Shown here: positions 16,905-25,168 of the stretch, in pieces
Numbering within the stretch: the stretch's first letter is position 1
Layout of the letters: every line of letters begins with the position of its first letter
Assembly: GCA_910584435.1 (NCBI GenBank)
Contig: CAJUAP010000026.1
Location: 1 to 58,055 of the forward strand
Length of the DNA: 58,055 nt
From: an uncultured Acetatifactor sp.
GTDB lineage: Bacteria; Bacillota; Clostridia; Lachnospirales; Lachnospiraceae
Direction of reading: 5' to 3'
The notes under the pieces: generated by a model
The model's input: the letters and a program-made list of their open reading frames with translations, nothing else
Database searches by the model: none
What the model was told of the DNA's origin: nothing
Translations under genes and position numbers: made by a program

Positions 16905-16933
16905 TTGCAATTTCCGTCCATTTCTATTATAAT
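16905..16933 (+). promoter_or_regulatory. Sigma-A promoter of nrdDG
   Basis: TTGCAA at 16,905-16,910 and a perfect TATAAT at 16,928-16,933 with a 17-base spacer. The NrdR boxes begin 6 bases after the -10, so bound NrdR would block initiation. Confidence 0.85.
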
Positions 16934-16938
16934 GTGGG

Positions 16939-16986
16939 ATACAAGATATAGTTAGCAATGCGATTTTATAACACAATATATGGGAT
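16939..16986 (+). promoter_or_regulatory. Tandem NrdR boxes
   Basis: Two 16-base sites, ATACAAGATATAGTTA (16,939-16,954) and ACACAATATATGGGAT (16,971-16,986), match the NrdR box consensus acaCwAtATaTwGtgt in most positions, including its central A/T core. They start 32 bases apart, about three helical turns, the spacing known for NrdR operators. NrdR represses ribonucleotide reductase genes in response to (d)ATP. Confidence 0.8.
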
Positions 16987-17053
16987 GTGACTGGTCATCA
17001 TTGTGGAACCAATGGTCATGGCATGTATGTGTGGCTGCGGATGAGGAGCGGAT

Positions 17054-19186
17054 ATGGTTAAGAAGATTCAGAAAAGAGACGGACGTGTGGTGCCCTATGA
17101 AGAGGATAAAATTATCGGAGCGATTCATAAGGCCAATAATGAAGTAGAAGAGAAGGACAGAGCGGACGAGGCTTTGATTGAGGAAATATTGAATGCTGTA
17201 AAGGATGAGGGAAAAGAGCAGCAGTCTGTGGAGCATGTGCAGGACATCATAGAGCAGCATCTGGTACAGCAAAATAAGTATGTCCTGTCCAAGAAATATA
17301 TGGTATACCGTTACCAGAGAAGTCTTCTGCGCAAATCCAATACAACGGACGAATCCATCTTAAAGCTGATTCGCAATGAGAATAAAGAACTGGCGGAGGA
17401 GAATTCCAACAAGAATACACGTCTGGCTTCAACCCAGCGGGATTACATTGCAGGCGAAGTCTCCAGGGATGTGACCAGGCGGCTGCTTCTGCCGGAACAT
17501 CTCTCCATGGCGCATGATACGGGTGTCCTTCATTTTCATGATGCGGATTATTTTATACAGCCTATTTTTAACTGTTGTCTGATTAACATTCAGGATATGC
17601 TGGACAATGGTACTTCTATTAACGGGAAAATGATAGAATCACCCAAAAGCTTTCAGGTGGCCTGTACGGTTACCACGCAGATTATTGCGGCTGTGGCCAG
17701 CAACCAGTATGGGGGACAGTCCGTAAATATACGGCATCTGGGCAAGTATCTGCGCAAAAGCAGGGAAAAATTTGCCGCGCAGCTGGAAGAGGAATTCGGT
17801 GACACTCTGGATGGGGCTGCAAAAGAGAAGATTGTGGAGATGCGTGTGAGGGATGAGCTGAAATCAGGCGTACAGACCATTCAATATCAGATTAATACAC
17901 TAATGACTACAAATGGACAATCTCCTTTTGTCACTTTGTTCCTGCATATTGATGAAGAGGACGAATATGTGGAGGAAACGGTGCGGATTATAGTGGAAAT
18001 CCTGGAACAGCGTCTGCAGGGGACCAAGAATGAGAAAGGCGTCTTTGTGACACCGGCATTTCCCAAGCTGGTCTATGTACTGGACGAAAATAATTGCCTG
18101 AAGGGCGGCAGATATGATTATGTCACCCGGCTTGCCGCCAGATGCTCCGCCAAAAGGATGTATCCGGATTATATTTCTGCGAAGAAAATGCGGGAAAATT
18201 ATGAGGGAAATGTGTTTTCCTGTATGGGCTGCCGTTCTTTCCTGTCCCCCTGGAAGGATGAAAACGGGAATTATAAATGGGAAGGGCGTTTTAATCAGGG
18301 GGTTGTCAGCCTGAATCTTCCGCAGATCGGCATTCTGGCAAAGGGGGATGAAGAAGTCTTCTGGCGGCTGCTGGAGGAACGGCTTGGGCTGTGCTATGAG
18401 GCATTGATGTGCAGGCATAAGGCATTGCTGGGTACCGTTTCCGATGTCAGTCCCATTCACTGGCAGTACGGCGCCATTGCCCGGCTGAAGAAGGGGGAGA
18501 AAATAGACAAGCTGTTGATGAACGGCTATTCTACCATGTCCCTCGGGTATATCGGGCTGTATGAACTGACCTGGCTGATGAAGGGATGCAGCCACACCCA
18601 GCCTGTCGGCAAGGAATTTGCCCTCCGGGTAATGGAACATCTTAAGGATACCGCCGCTAAGTGGAAGGAAGAGACAGGAATCGGATTCAGCCTGTATGGA
18701 ACACCGGCAGAGACACTGTGCTACCGCTTTGCGCGAATTGACAGGGAAAAGTATGGGGACATCCCTAATGTGACGGATAAGGGATATTATACCAACTCTT
18801 ACCATGTGGATGTGCGGGAGCCCATAGATGCATTTACAAAGTTTACCTTTGAGAGTGAATTCCAGAACAAATCTCTGGGCGGAGCTATTTCCTATGTGGA
18901 GGTTCCCAATCTTCTTCACAATGTGGAGGCCATTGAGGAGCTGATACGTTTTATATATGACAATATCCAGTACGGTGAATTTAATACCAAGTCCGATTAC
19001 TGCCATGAATGCGGTTATGACGGAGAGATTATGGTGAACGAAGACAACGAATGGGAATGTCCCCAATGCCATAATAAGGATCACGCCAAAATGAATGTGA
19101 CCAGACGGACATGCGGCTATCTGGGAGAAAATTTCTGGAATATCGGTAAGACGAAGGAGATCAAAGCGAGGGTATTACATTTATGA
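17054..19186 (+). CDS. nrdD: Anaerobic ribonucleoside-triphosphate reductase
   Basis: A class III ribonucleotide reductase of 710 residues that makes deoxynucleotides without oxygen using a glycyl radical. An N-terminal ATP-cone (KKIQKRDGRVVPYEEDKI, residues 1-90) gives allosteric control by ATP/dATP. The catalytic barrel fills the centre, followed by a zinc site (CHECGYDG ... CPQC, near 650-680). The C-terminal motif RRTCGYLG holds the Gly that carries the radical. The start is ATG 17,054, preceded by a weak GGAG. Its stop overlaps the nrdG start (ATGA), so the two are coupled. The promoter carries tandem NrdR boxes. This enzyme fits a strict anaerobe. Confidence 0.97.
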   Translation: MVKKIQKRDGRVVPYEEDKIIGAIHKANNEVEEKDRADEALIEEILNAVKDEGKEQQSVEHVQDIIEQHLVQQNKYVLSKKYMVYRYQRSLLRKSNTTDESILKLIRNENKELAEENSNKNTRLASTQRDYIAGEVSRDVTRRLLLPEHLSMAHDTGVLHFHDADYFIQPIFNCCLINIQDMLDNGTSINGKMIESPKSFQVACTVTTQIIAAVASNQYGGQSVNIRHLGKYLRKSREKFAAQLEEEFGDTLDGAAKEKIVEMRVRDELKSGVQTIQYQINTLMTTNGQSPFVTLFLHIDEEDEYVEETVRIIVEILEQRLQGTKNEKGVFVTPAFPKLVYVLDENNCLKGGRYDYVTRLAARCSAKRMYPDYISAKKMRENYEGNVFSCMGCRSFLSPWKDENGNYKWEGRFNQGVVSLNLPQIGILAKGDEEVFWRLLEERLGLCYEALMCRHKALLGTVSDVSPIHWQYGAIARLKKGEKIDKLLMNGYSTMSLGYIGLYELTWLMKGCSHTQPVGKEFALRVMEHLKDTAAKWKEETGIGFSLYGTPAETLCYRFARIDREKYGDIPNVTDKGYYTNSYHVDVREPIDAFTKFTFESEFQNKSLGGAISYVEVPNLLHNVEAIEELIRFIYDNIQYGEFNTKSDYCHECGYDGEIMVNEDNEWECPQCHNKDHAKMNVTRRTCGYLGENFWNIGKTKEIKARVLHL

Positions 19187-19791
19187 ATTATGCGGCCATT
19201 AAGAAGACGGATGTTGCCAACGGTCCAGGCATACGGGTATCATTGTTTGTCAGCGGATGCACCCATGGGTGTAAGGGCTGCTTTAACAGTGAGGCATGGG
19301 ATTTTATGTATGGCGGGGAATATACGAAGGAGACCGAAGCGGAACTGTTGGAAGCGCTTGCGCCCGGTTATATCCGGGGATTGAGCGTGCTTGGAGGGGA
19401 ACCTATGGATCCGCGCAACAGAGGAATGGTGCTGGCGCTTCTGAGGACGGTGCGCCGCCGTTTCCCGGAAAAGGATATCTGGTGTTATACCGGATATGAT
19501 TATGAAAACGACCTTCTGCGGTGGGTACAGGAGGAGAACTTTGAAGCAATCAGAGAACATGGGAAGGGCGCTTCAAGCGGCGGTGACGCAGCTGCCGTCC
19601 AATCCGGCGGTGCAGAGCATGTTCCGGGTGAGACGGCGGAATTGCTGTCTCTGATAGATGTATTAGTGGACGGTGAATTTGTGGAGGAAAAAAAGAATCT
19701 CCGCCTTGCCTTCCGGGGGTCGGAGAACCAGCGTCTGATTGATGTAGGGGAATCACTTCGGCAGGGTAAAGTGGTATGTCTGCCGAAGTGA
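19183..19791 (+). CDS. nrdG: Anaerobic ribonucleotide reductase-activating protein
   Basis: A radical SAM activase of 202 residues that installs the glycyl radical on NrdD. The iron-sulfur motif is CTHGCKGC (CxxxCxxC, near residues 26-33), followed by the GGEP SAM-binding motif (LSVLGGEPMD). It overlaps nrdD by four bases. A stretch of about 30 residues (near residues 124-154, rich in Gly, Ala and Ser) separates the conserved barrel from the C-terminal LIDVLVDGEFVEEKK segment. It makes the protein longer than the ~155-180 residues usual for NrdG, and looks like a flexible insertion. Confidence 0.95.
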   Translation: MNYAAIKKTDVANGPGIRVSLFVSGCTHGCKGCFNSEAWDFMYGGEYTKETEAELLEALAPGYIRGLSVLGGEPMDPRNRGMVLALLRTVRRRFPEKDIWCYTGYDYENDLLRWVQEENFEAIREHGKGASSGGDAAAVQSGGAEHVPGETAELLSLIDVLVDGEFVEEKKNLRLAFRGSENQRLIDVGESLRQGKVVCLPK

Positions 19792-19801
19792 GGGGAATGC
19801 A

Positions 19802-20161
19802 TTATTTGATATGTTCTTTAATTGCTTCGAAGCTTTCCCTGCTGATGACATGTTCCATCTTGCAGGCATCTGACAAAGCAATATGTTCCGGCACACCCAG
19901 GCGGATGAGCCAGGAAGAAATCATGCGGTGGCGTTCGTAAATCATTTCCGCGATTTCCCTCCCCGAAGGAGTCAGGGTAATGAAGCCGGATGAGTCCACC
20001 GTAATATGTTTCTTTTCCCGCAGATTTTTCATAGCAACGCTGACGCTGGATTTTTTAAAGCCCATTTCATTTGCAATATCCACTGAGCGAACCACGGGAA
20101 GCTGTTTGCTCAGTATCAAGATAGTTTCCAGATAATCTTCAGCAGATTCATTTACATGCAC
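19802..20161 (-). CDS. MntR/DtxR family metal-dependent repressor (short form)
   Basis: A 119-residue transcription factor. The N-terminus NESAEDYLETILIL contributes metal-binding residues in this family, followed by a winged helix-turn-helix (VRSVDIANEMGFKKSSVSVAMKNL, with the wing ITVDSSGFITLTPSG). The C-terminal dimerisation and metal segment is HRMISSWLIRLGVPEHIALSDACKMEHVIS. No SH3-like domain is present, as in MntR rather than DtxR/IdeR. It converges on nrdG with only 10 bases between the stops. No target transporter is next to it, so its metal (manganese or iron) is uncertain. Confidence 0.88.
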   Translation of the reverse strand: MHVNESAEDYLETILILSKQLPVVRSVDIANEMGFKKSSVSVAMKNLREKKHITVDSSGFITLTPSGREIAEMIYERHRMISSWLIRLGVPEHIALSDACKMEHVISRESFEAIKEHIK

Positions 20162-20728
20162 TTTCTGATATCCTCATTTCTAAAAATACAATCCGACGTT
20201 GTCGTGTCAGCAGATTAATGCTACAGAAGAAGCTTGTCTGTAATGGATAAAGGTATTTCTAAAGTTTCGTATGGCTAAAGTATATCATTAATCTTCTGTT
20301 TCTGCAATCCTTATATCGGATGCTTTTTCTAAAAAACTTATAAATTCTGTAATATTATATTGTGCACCGGCTAAATTTGTCATGCAACCCGACTGCAGAC
20401 CGCCGGCCGAGTACTTTCTCAGAAGCATCACTGTAAATCCTGGCGGCCTGCAGTATATTGTGGATATAATTGCCGTCTGGCAGCAGTTCGGACAGCTCCT
20501 GCGCAAAGTCAAAATGATCTGATATTATGGCGAGAGTTATTTGTATAAAACAGATGACTTTTTCAGACAGATGTGGTATCTTTATGTACAGAAGGCTTAT
20601 GAAGTGCCTGTGGGAATCGAAAGGATGGGAAGGAAGCAGATATACCGCAGCCATGTATGTTCGTCTTAAACGGATTCGTATATTTTTGCGGTCTTGAGTA
20701 TAATCAATGGGAAAGGAAATGAATTAAG
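20162..20728. other. Gene-poor region, possible decayed coding remnants
   Basis: No intact gene. On the minus strand a frame around 20,355-20,560 reads like protein (DFAQELSELLPDGNYIHN, then ARIYSDASEKVLGRR). A second frame at 20,288-20,390 ends FISFLEKASDIRIAETED. Together they could be a frameshifted remnant. On the plus strand, fragments near 20,525-20,670 also read protein-like but contain stops. None matches a family I recognise. A TATAAT near 20,698 without a clear -35 may serve the acyl-CoA synthetase gene. Confidence 0.25.
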
Positions 20729-22363
20729 ATGCCGGTTACGGATTTTCTGGACAGGAATGCGAGGTTGTATCCGGAGGATATTGCTTTGGTGGAGCTGAAC
20801 CCGGAGGAAAAAGATACCAGGAGGACTACGTGGAAGGAGTATGAACTGATTCAGGCAGACAGTTTTCAGCCCTACCGCAGGGAGATTACGTGGGGAGTTT
20901 TTAATGAAAAGGCCAATCGTTTTGCCAATATGCTCCTTGGGCGGGGGATTAAGAAGGGAGACAAGGTTGCCATATTAATGTATAACTGCCTGGAATGGCT
21001 GCCCATTTATTTTGGAGTGTTGAAAAGCGGAGCCATTGCGGTTCCCTTTAATTTCCGCTATGACGCGGATGAAATATTATATTGCGCCGAGCTTGCAGAA
21101 GTGGATATGGTAGTATTCGGTCCTGCGTTTATCGGGCGTATCGAGACAATCTGCGATAAGCTGAGTAAAGGGCGCCTGTTGATTTATGTGGGGGACAGCT
21201 GCCCCAGCTTCGCTGAGAGCTATCATGAACTGGTGGCGGACTGTTCCAGTCAGGCGCCGGGAGTGGAACTTTCGGAAGAAGATTACGGCGCCATATATTT
21301 TTCTTCCGGAACCACGGGCTTCCCCAAAGCTATTTTACATAAACATAAAAGCCTTACCCAGGCAGCGGAAATGGAGCAGAAGCACCACAGGACAGGCCGT
21401 GAAGATACATTTCTCTGTATTCCGCCGCTCTATCATACGGGTGCGAAATTCCACTGGATGGGCAGTCTGGCGGCAGGCAGCAGGGCAGTGCTGTTGAAAG
21501 GGACAAAGCCGGAGACAATTCTCTCGGCGGTTTCCAGGGAACACTGCACCATTGTGTGGCTGCTGGTGCCATGGGCACAGGATATTCTGGATGCCCTGGA
21601 CAGAGGCGATCTGAAGCTGGAAGATTACGACCTGGGCGGATGGCGCCTGATGCATATCGGTGCCCAGCCAGTGCCGCCTTCTTTGATTAAGCGGTGGAAG
21701 GGATATTTTCCGAAGCATGATTACGATACCAATTATGGACTTTCCGAGTCCACAGGTCCCGGCTGTGTGCACCTGGGATTAGAAAATATCCACAAGGTTG
21801 GCGCTATCGGTGTTCCCGGTTACCGCTGGGCCTGTAAGATTGTGGATGAAGCCGGGAAGGAGGCAGCACAGGGAGAAGTGGGCGAACTCTGTGTGAAGGG
21901 CCCGGGTGTTATGACCTGCTATTACAACAATGAAGAGGCTACGGCGGAAATCCTGAAGGATGGATGGCTGTATACGGGTGATATGGCCGTGCAGGATGAG
22001 GATGGTTTTTATTTCCTGGTGGACCGCAAGAAGGATGTGATTGTCAGCGGCGGCGAAAATATTTACCCGGTTCAGATTGAGGATTTCCTGCGGCGCTGTG
22101 ATAAGATAAAGGATGCGGCGGTAATCGGTCTGCCGGACAGGCGGCTGGGAGAGAAGACAGCAGCAATCATTGAGGTGAAGGAAGGCACAGAATGCAGCAG
22201 AGAGGAAATCGAAGAATTCTGCATGGGGCTGCCTAGGTACAAGCGTCCCAGGGAGATTATTTTCAGCGAGATCCCCAGGAACGCCACCGGTAAGATTGAA
22301 AAGCCCCAATTACGTAAAATGTACGGGGCGGATCGTCTGGTTGAGAAAGAGAATATGGGATAA
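20729..22363 (+). CDS. AMP-dependent acyl-CoA synthetase/ligase
   Basis: A 544-residue adenylate-forming enzyme that activates a carboxylic acid with ATP and joins it to CoA. The P-loop-like motif is YFSSGTTGFPKAI (near residues 190-202). The adenylate core is GWLYTGDMAVQDEDGFYFLVDR, and the hinge KKDVIVSGGENIYP is followed by the catalytic Lys region NATGKIEKPQLRKM. Length and motifs fit the medium/long-chain fatty acid or aryl-CoA ligase subgroups; the substrate cannot be set from sequence. It stands alone, with a strong terminator just after its stop and a convergent amidohydrolase beyond. An embedded ~20-residue segment near residue 45 (ELIQADSFQPYRREITWG) looks like a family-specific extension. 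Confidence 0.92.
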   Translation: MPVTDFLDRNARLYPEDIALVELNPEEKDTRRTTWKEYELIQADSFQPYRREITWGVFNEKANRFANMLLGRGIKKGDKVAILMYNCLEWLPIYFGVLKSGAIAVPFNFRYDADEILYCAELAEVDMVVFGPAFIGRIETICDKLSKGRLLIYVGDSCPSFAESYHELVADCSSQAPGVELSEEDYGAIYFSSGTTGFPKAILHKHKSLTQAAEMEQKHHRTGREDTFLCIPPLYHTGAKFHWMGSLAAGSRAVLLKGTKPETILSAVSREHCTIVWLLVPWAQDILDALDRGDLKLEDYDLGGWRLMHIGAQPVPPSLIKRWKGYFPKHDYDTNYGLSESTGPGCVHLGLENIHKVGAIGVPGYRWACKIVDEAGKEAAQGEVGELCVKGPGVMTCYYNNEEATAEILKDGWLYTGDMAVQDEDGFYFLVDRKKDVIVSGGENIYPVQIEDFLRRCDKIKDAAVIGLPDRRLGEKTAAIIEVKEGTECSREEIEEFCMGLPRYKRPREIIFSEIPRNATGKIEKPQLRKMYGADRLVEKENMG

Positions 22364-22375
22364 TGCCGGCACAGG

Positions 22376-22407
22376 AACGCAGATGGGGTGATTCGTCTGC
22401 GTTTTTA
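22376..22407 (+). terminator. Intrinsic terminator of the acyl-CoA synthetase gene
   Basis: AACGCAGA (22,376-22,383) pairs with TCTGCGTT, followed by a T-rich tract (TTTTTATT). Confidence 0.9.
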
Positions 22408-22412
22408 TTCAT

Positions 22413-22449
22413 GACAATAGAAGACTCGCGAAGCGTGGATTCTATTGTT
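22413..22449 (-). terminator. Hairpin overlapping the amidohydrolase stop codon
   Basis: ACAATAGAA (22,414-22,422) and TTCTATTGT (22,440-22,448) pair, with a small CGC/GCG hairpin in the loop. On the minus strand the stem includes the amidohydrolase TAG stop. There is no T tract, so it may protect mRNA ends rather than terminate. Confidence 0.55.
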
Positions 22450-23311
22450 TAACGTTTTTTTCAGGAAGCTGCAGTAATTTCGCTCCGTTGCCGCCCAGAA
22501 CAGCAGAAAGTTCAGAAGCAGTCAGACCGGATTCTTCCAGGGCATGGATGGATTCGCGCTGGGAGCTCCAGGGGCTGTCTGTTCCGAATAAGATGCGGTC
22601 TGCACCGTGACTGCGTACCATGCGGAGAAACTGCTCTCTTCCAAGGGGAGGGTTTTCCTCCGGGGCACGCTGTGTATCGGGAGCGGGACGGATGGGAAGA
22701 AGGCAGAAGGAAGTGTCCAGCCAGACATTTCTTCCCACAAGCTCTGCCTCCGCTTCCTGCCAGCAGAACCATCCTCCCATATGGGCTAACACGAATTTAT
22801 CGGGTTTTATTTTGTCCAACACAGAGACAATATGGGGAACGGAAGCGTACCCTGAGTCTGGGCAGCTGACATCATATCCGGCATGCACCAGAATGATGAG
22901 GTTATGCTCACAGGCGCATTCGATGATTCGCAGGCAGCGGATATCGTCGAGATAAGTCCGCTGGAAAATAGGGTGCAGCTTAATTCCCTTTATGCCGTTT
23001 GCGGCGCATTGGCGGAGAATCCGGCGGTAATCTTCGTTGTCAGGATGTATGCCGCCGAATGATATCAGTCCGGTTTCACAGGAGTGGGAATTGATCTCCA
23101 TAGCGATATTATTGATGTCTTTTTCCTGGTTCGGTTTTGTCGCCACCGGAAGCAGTACGGAATAGTCAATGCCGGATTCCTGCATGGAACTGCGCAATGC
23201 GCCCAGGGTGCCGTTCAGATAATTTTTGGCTCTGGCACTTTTGGCCAGTTTGCCGATTGCGTGTGCTGCAATTTCTTCGGGAAATGTATGTGTGTGGAAA
23301 TCTATGATCAT
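22442..23311 (-). CDS. Amidohydrolase family protein (TIM-barrel metal hydrolase)
   Basis: A 289-residue metal-dependent hydrolase of the amidohydrolase-2 group. The N-terminal DFHTHTFP gives the HxH metal ligands. The body holds strand-end motifs such as GIKLHPIFQ, LVHAGYD, FVLAHMGGW and LFGTDSPW, with His and Asp residues at the positions used by this superfamily. The C-terminus LGGNGAKLLQL is typical of it. It stands alone on the minus strand, opposite the acyl-CoA synthetase, with a large gap upstream. The substrate is unknown; relatives act as decarboxylases or lactonases. Confidence 0.88.
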   Translation of the reverse strand: MIIDFHTHTFPEEIAAHAIGKLAKSARAKNYLNGTLGALRSSMQESGIDYSVLLPVATKPNQEKDINNIAMEINSHSCETGLISFGGIHPDNEDYRRILRQCAANGIKGIKLHPIFQRTYLDDIRCLRIIECACEHNLIILVHAGYDVSCPDSGYASVPHIVSVLDKIKPDKFVLAHMGGWFCWQEAEAELVGRNVWLDTSFCLLPIRPAPDTQRAPEENPPLGREQFLRMVRSHGADRILFGTDSPWSSQRESIHALEESGLTASELSAVLGGNGAKLLQLPEKNVKQ

Positions 23312-23782
23312 ATGATACTCCTTCTTATGGTTTTAACGGGGCTTGTGCCTTATATATTACTCTTTTTTCCTGACGATTGCAAGGCAGCATGCCGCAATTT
23401 TGACTTTGCGGCAGAAGCTGTCTGAACTGTTACAAAAATATGGCATAACACCATGTGATATAAAATAAGTGAATATTTATGATATTGTAGAAAATCATTT
23501 TTGTTTATGGCCTGACACTTGACAACAACCAATTGCAATACGATTATTTTCAGGCTTTATATTCATTACATCAGTTTACAAATTTGCAAGTGATTTTCTC
23601 TGATGAAATATCCGCTGGACAAGATTTGAAAAACATGGTATGCCGCAATTTTGATTCTGTTTTGGTTCTGTTACTTCTGTGCGAAGCCGCAGGGGTGTTA
23701 TTTTGATGCCCGGAGTTTCCGTATTTGGTTTAAGAGAGTTTTATGGCACTTAAAATTTTGTATGATTTTCTTGTTCAAAACA
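23312..23782. other. Divergent intergenic region
   Basis: No gene seen. It separates the minus-strand amidohydrolase from the plus-strand SOS-box gene. A hairpin GCCGCAA (23,391-23,397) / TTGCGGC (23,406-23,412) is present. The phrase ATGCCGCAATTTTGA recurs at about 23,389 and 23,641 as a short direct repeat. Near 23,422 the string CTGAACTGTTAC matches the right end of the palindromic element at 32,506. Confidence 0.4.
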
Positions 23783-23811
23783 TTGACAAATCAGAACAAA
23801 TGTTTTATTCT
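23783..23811 (+). promoter_or_regulatory. Sigma-A promoter of the small membrane protein gene
   Basis: A perfect TTGACA at 23,783-23,788, a 17-base spacer, and TATTCT at 23,806-23,811. The spacer overlaps an SOS-type box, so a bound repressor would occlude RNA polymerase. Confidence 0.85.
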
Positions 23812-23833
23812 ATAAGTAACAGAACGCATGTTC
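23794..23833 (+). promoter_or_regulatory. Twin LexA (SOS) boxes
   Basis: Box 1, GAACAAATGTTT (23,794-23,805), lies between -35 and -10. Box 2, GAACGCATGTTC (23,822-23,833), is a perfect match to the core of the Gram-positive LexA consensus GAACRNRYGTTC and lies 11 bases after the -10. Box 1 has one mismatch in the last position. Two such sites at these positions make LexA repression likely. Confidence 0.75.
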
Positions 23834-23853
23834 AAGTTAAGGAGGAGATTGTG

Positions 23854-24237
23854 ATGAAGAGAAGGATGGGAAATATCAGCTTTGCGGCGGCAACTTTTAT
23901 ATTAGTGCTGGTGATGGCGTTCTGCTGTACGGGAGCAGTACTGAGCAGAACGAATGTAAGCGCTGAGGAATTGGAGGGATATTACCAGGAATTGGAAAAG
24001 GGACTGGTGGAGGACGCAAGACTGCTTTTGAGTGAGAGAGGATTTGCCAACAGCGGAGTGATGCTGACCAGGGTGATTGATGAGAACGGCAGCAGACAGT
24101 ATACGCTTACGGTGCATCATGGCAGGATCAGTAAGATGAGTGATGAAGACAGACAGTTTTTAATGGCTGAATTAGAACAGATTGTATTTGAAGATGATAA
24201 TAGTATTTTCTTTCATAAATTTTTTGAAAATCATTAG
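23854..24237 (+). CDS. Small single-pass membrane protein, probably SOS-induced
   Basis: A 127-residue protein I do not recognise by family. The N-terminus is a signal anchor (basic MKRRMGN, then a hydrophobic segment at ~8-30 with no obvious signal-peptidase site). About 95 mainly helical, charged residues follow, predicted outside the cell. The start is ATG 23,854, 8 bases after AAGGAGG; a GTG at 23,851 is also possible. Its promoter has two LexA-type boxes. Small SOS-induced proteins with one N-terminal membrane segment include the cell-division inhibitors YneA (Bacillus) and SidA (Caulobacter), although no LysM domain is present here. A damage-induced division block is therefore a hypothesis. 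Confidence 0.8.
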   Translation: MKRRMGNISFAAATFILVLVMAFCCTGAVLSRTNVSAEELEGYYQELEKGLVEDARLLLSERGFANSGVMLTRVIDENGSRQYTLTVHHGRISKMSDEDRQFLMAELEQIVFEDDNSIFFHKFFENH

Positions 24238-24247
24238 AAGGAATCAC

Positions 24248-24276
24248 ATGACATTTTGTGGAAATAGGGGTATACT
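24248..24276 (+). promoter_or_regulatory. Sigma-A promoter of the DUF1653 gene
   Basis: ATGACA at 24,248-24,253 and TATACT at 24,271-24,276 with a 17-base spacer, about 30 bases before the start codon of the DUF1653 gene. Confidence 0.7.
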
Positions 24277-24308
24277 CTCTATAGAGAAAATAGAAAGGAG
24301 TCCCTGAG

Positions 24309-24992
24309 ATGTCATTTATTCCGAAACCACATGAAATTTATAAGCATTTTAAAGGGAATCTATATCAGGTGACGGCGATTGCGGAGCACACTGAGACAGG
24401 GGAACAGCTTGTAGTGTATCAGGCGCTTTATGGAGATTTTCTGACTTATGCCAGGCCCCTTGCCATGTTTGTGGGCAGGGTTGACCGAGAGAAATATCCG
24501 GATGCGGTACAGGAATTCCGTTTTGAACTGCAGGGGCCTGAAGCCGGGAGGCAGAGGGCGGAATCGCAGGGAGTGCCGGAAGAGAGCAATTCCGCCAGTC
24601 AGGCATTCTTCATTCATGGTGGGGCATCTGCCGCATCGGCTTCAGGCGTTGAACCGATGGCAGTAAAACAGGAATCGCGTATTGAGACTGCGGCTCCAGG
24701 AGAGCCGGTATCAGATATTGGTTCGGCTGCTGATCAGAAGAGTGGTGCACAAGACGGAGAAGAAGAGAATTCCATAGATCCTCTGGTTCTGGAATTTTTA
24801 GATGCGGACAGTTACGGAGAGCAATTGAATATTCTGGCGGCGCTGCACCACAGGATCACGGATGACATGATCACTACCATGGCGGTTGCGTGTGATATAG
24901 AAATAAACGAAGGTGATTTGGAAGAGCGTTATGAAGCATTGAAGACATGCTTGCTGACACTGGAACGCTATGAATGTAACCGTCTGAGATAA
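24309..24992 (+). CDS. DUF1653-domain protein
   Basis: A 227-residue cytoplasmic protein. Residues 1-75 form a DUF1653 domain, a small beta-rich fold of unknown function: PKPHEIYKHFKGNLYQV, then VYQALYGDF and RPLAMFVGRVDREKYP. A Ser/Ala/Glu-rich linker (~78-155) looks disordered, and a helical C-terminal segment follows (~158-227, LVLEFLDADSYGEQLNIL). Simple DUF1653 proteins are only ~70-80 residues, so the linker and tail are an extension seen in some Clostridia. The start is ATG 24,309 behind AAAGGAG. It precedes the 5'-nucleotidase gene by 176 bases. No function can be assigned. Confidence 0.85.
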   Translation: MSFIPKPHEIYKHFKGNLYQVTAIAEHTETGEQLVVYQALYGDFLTYARPLAMFVGRVDREKYPDAVQEFRFELQGPEAGRQRAESQGVPEESNSASQAFFIHGGASAASASGVEPMAVKQESRIETAAPGEPVSDIGSAADQKSGAQDGEEENSIDPLVLEFLDADSYGEQLNILAALHHRITDDMITTMAVACDIEINEGDLEERYEALKTCLLTLERYECNRLR

Positions 24993-25168
24993 GGGCATAT
25001 CATTTCGGAGCATAGCCGCTGTGAATACAGGATACCGTTTTGGCAAATGCCGAATATAGATTTCCTTTCCGAAGCTGAAAAAGTAATGATTATCATATGG
25101 TACGAATGACTGCAGCGTATACGGTGAGCAATGTGCAGTCGGTGTGCAGGAACGGAAGGGAGCGGCAT

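Noticed and set aside
17900..19084. A 394-codon minus-strand open frame opposite nrdD
   Set aside because: Antisense to a highly conserved gene, with no recognisable domain.
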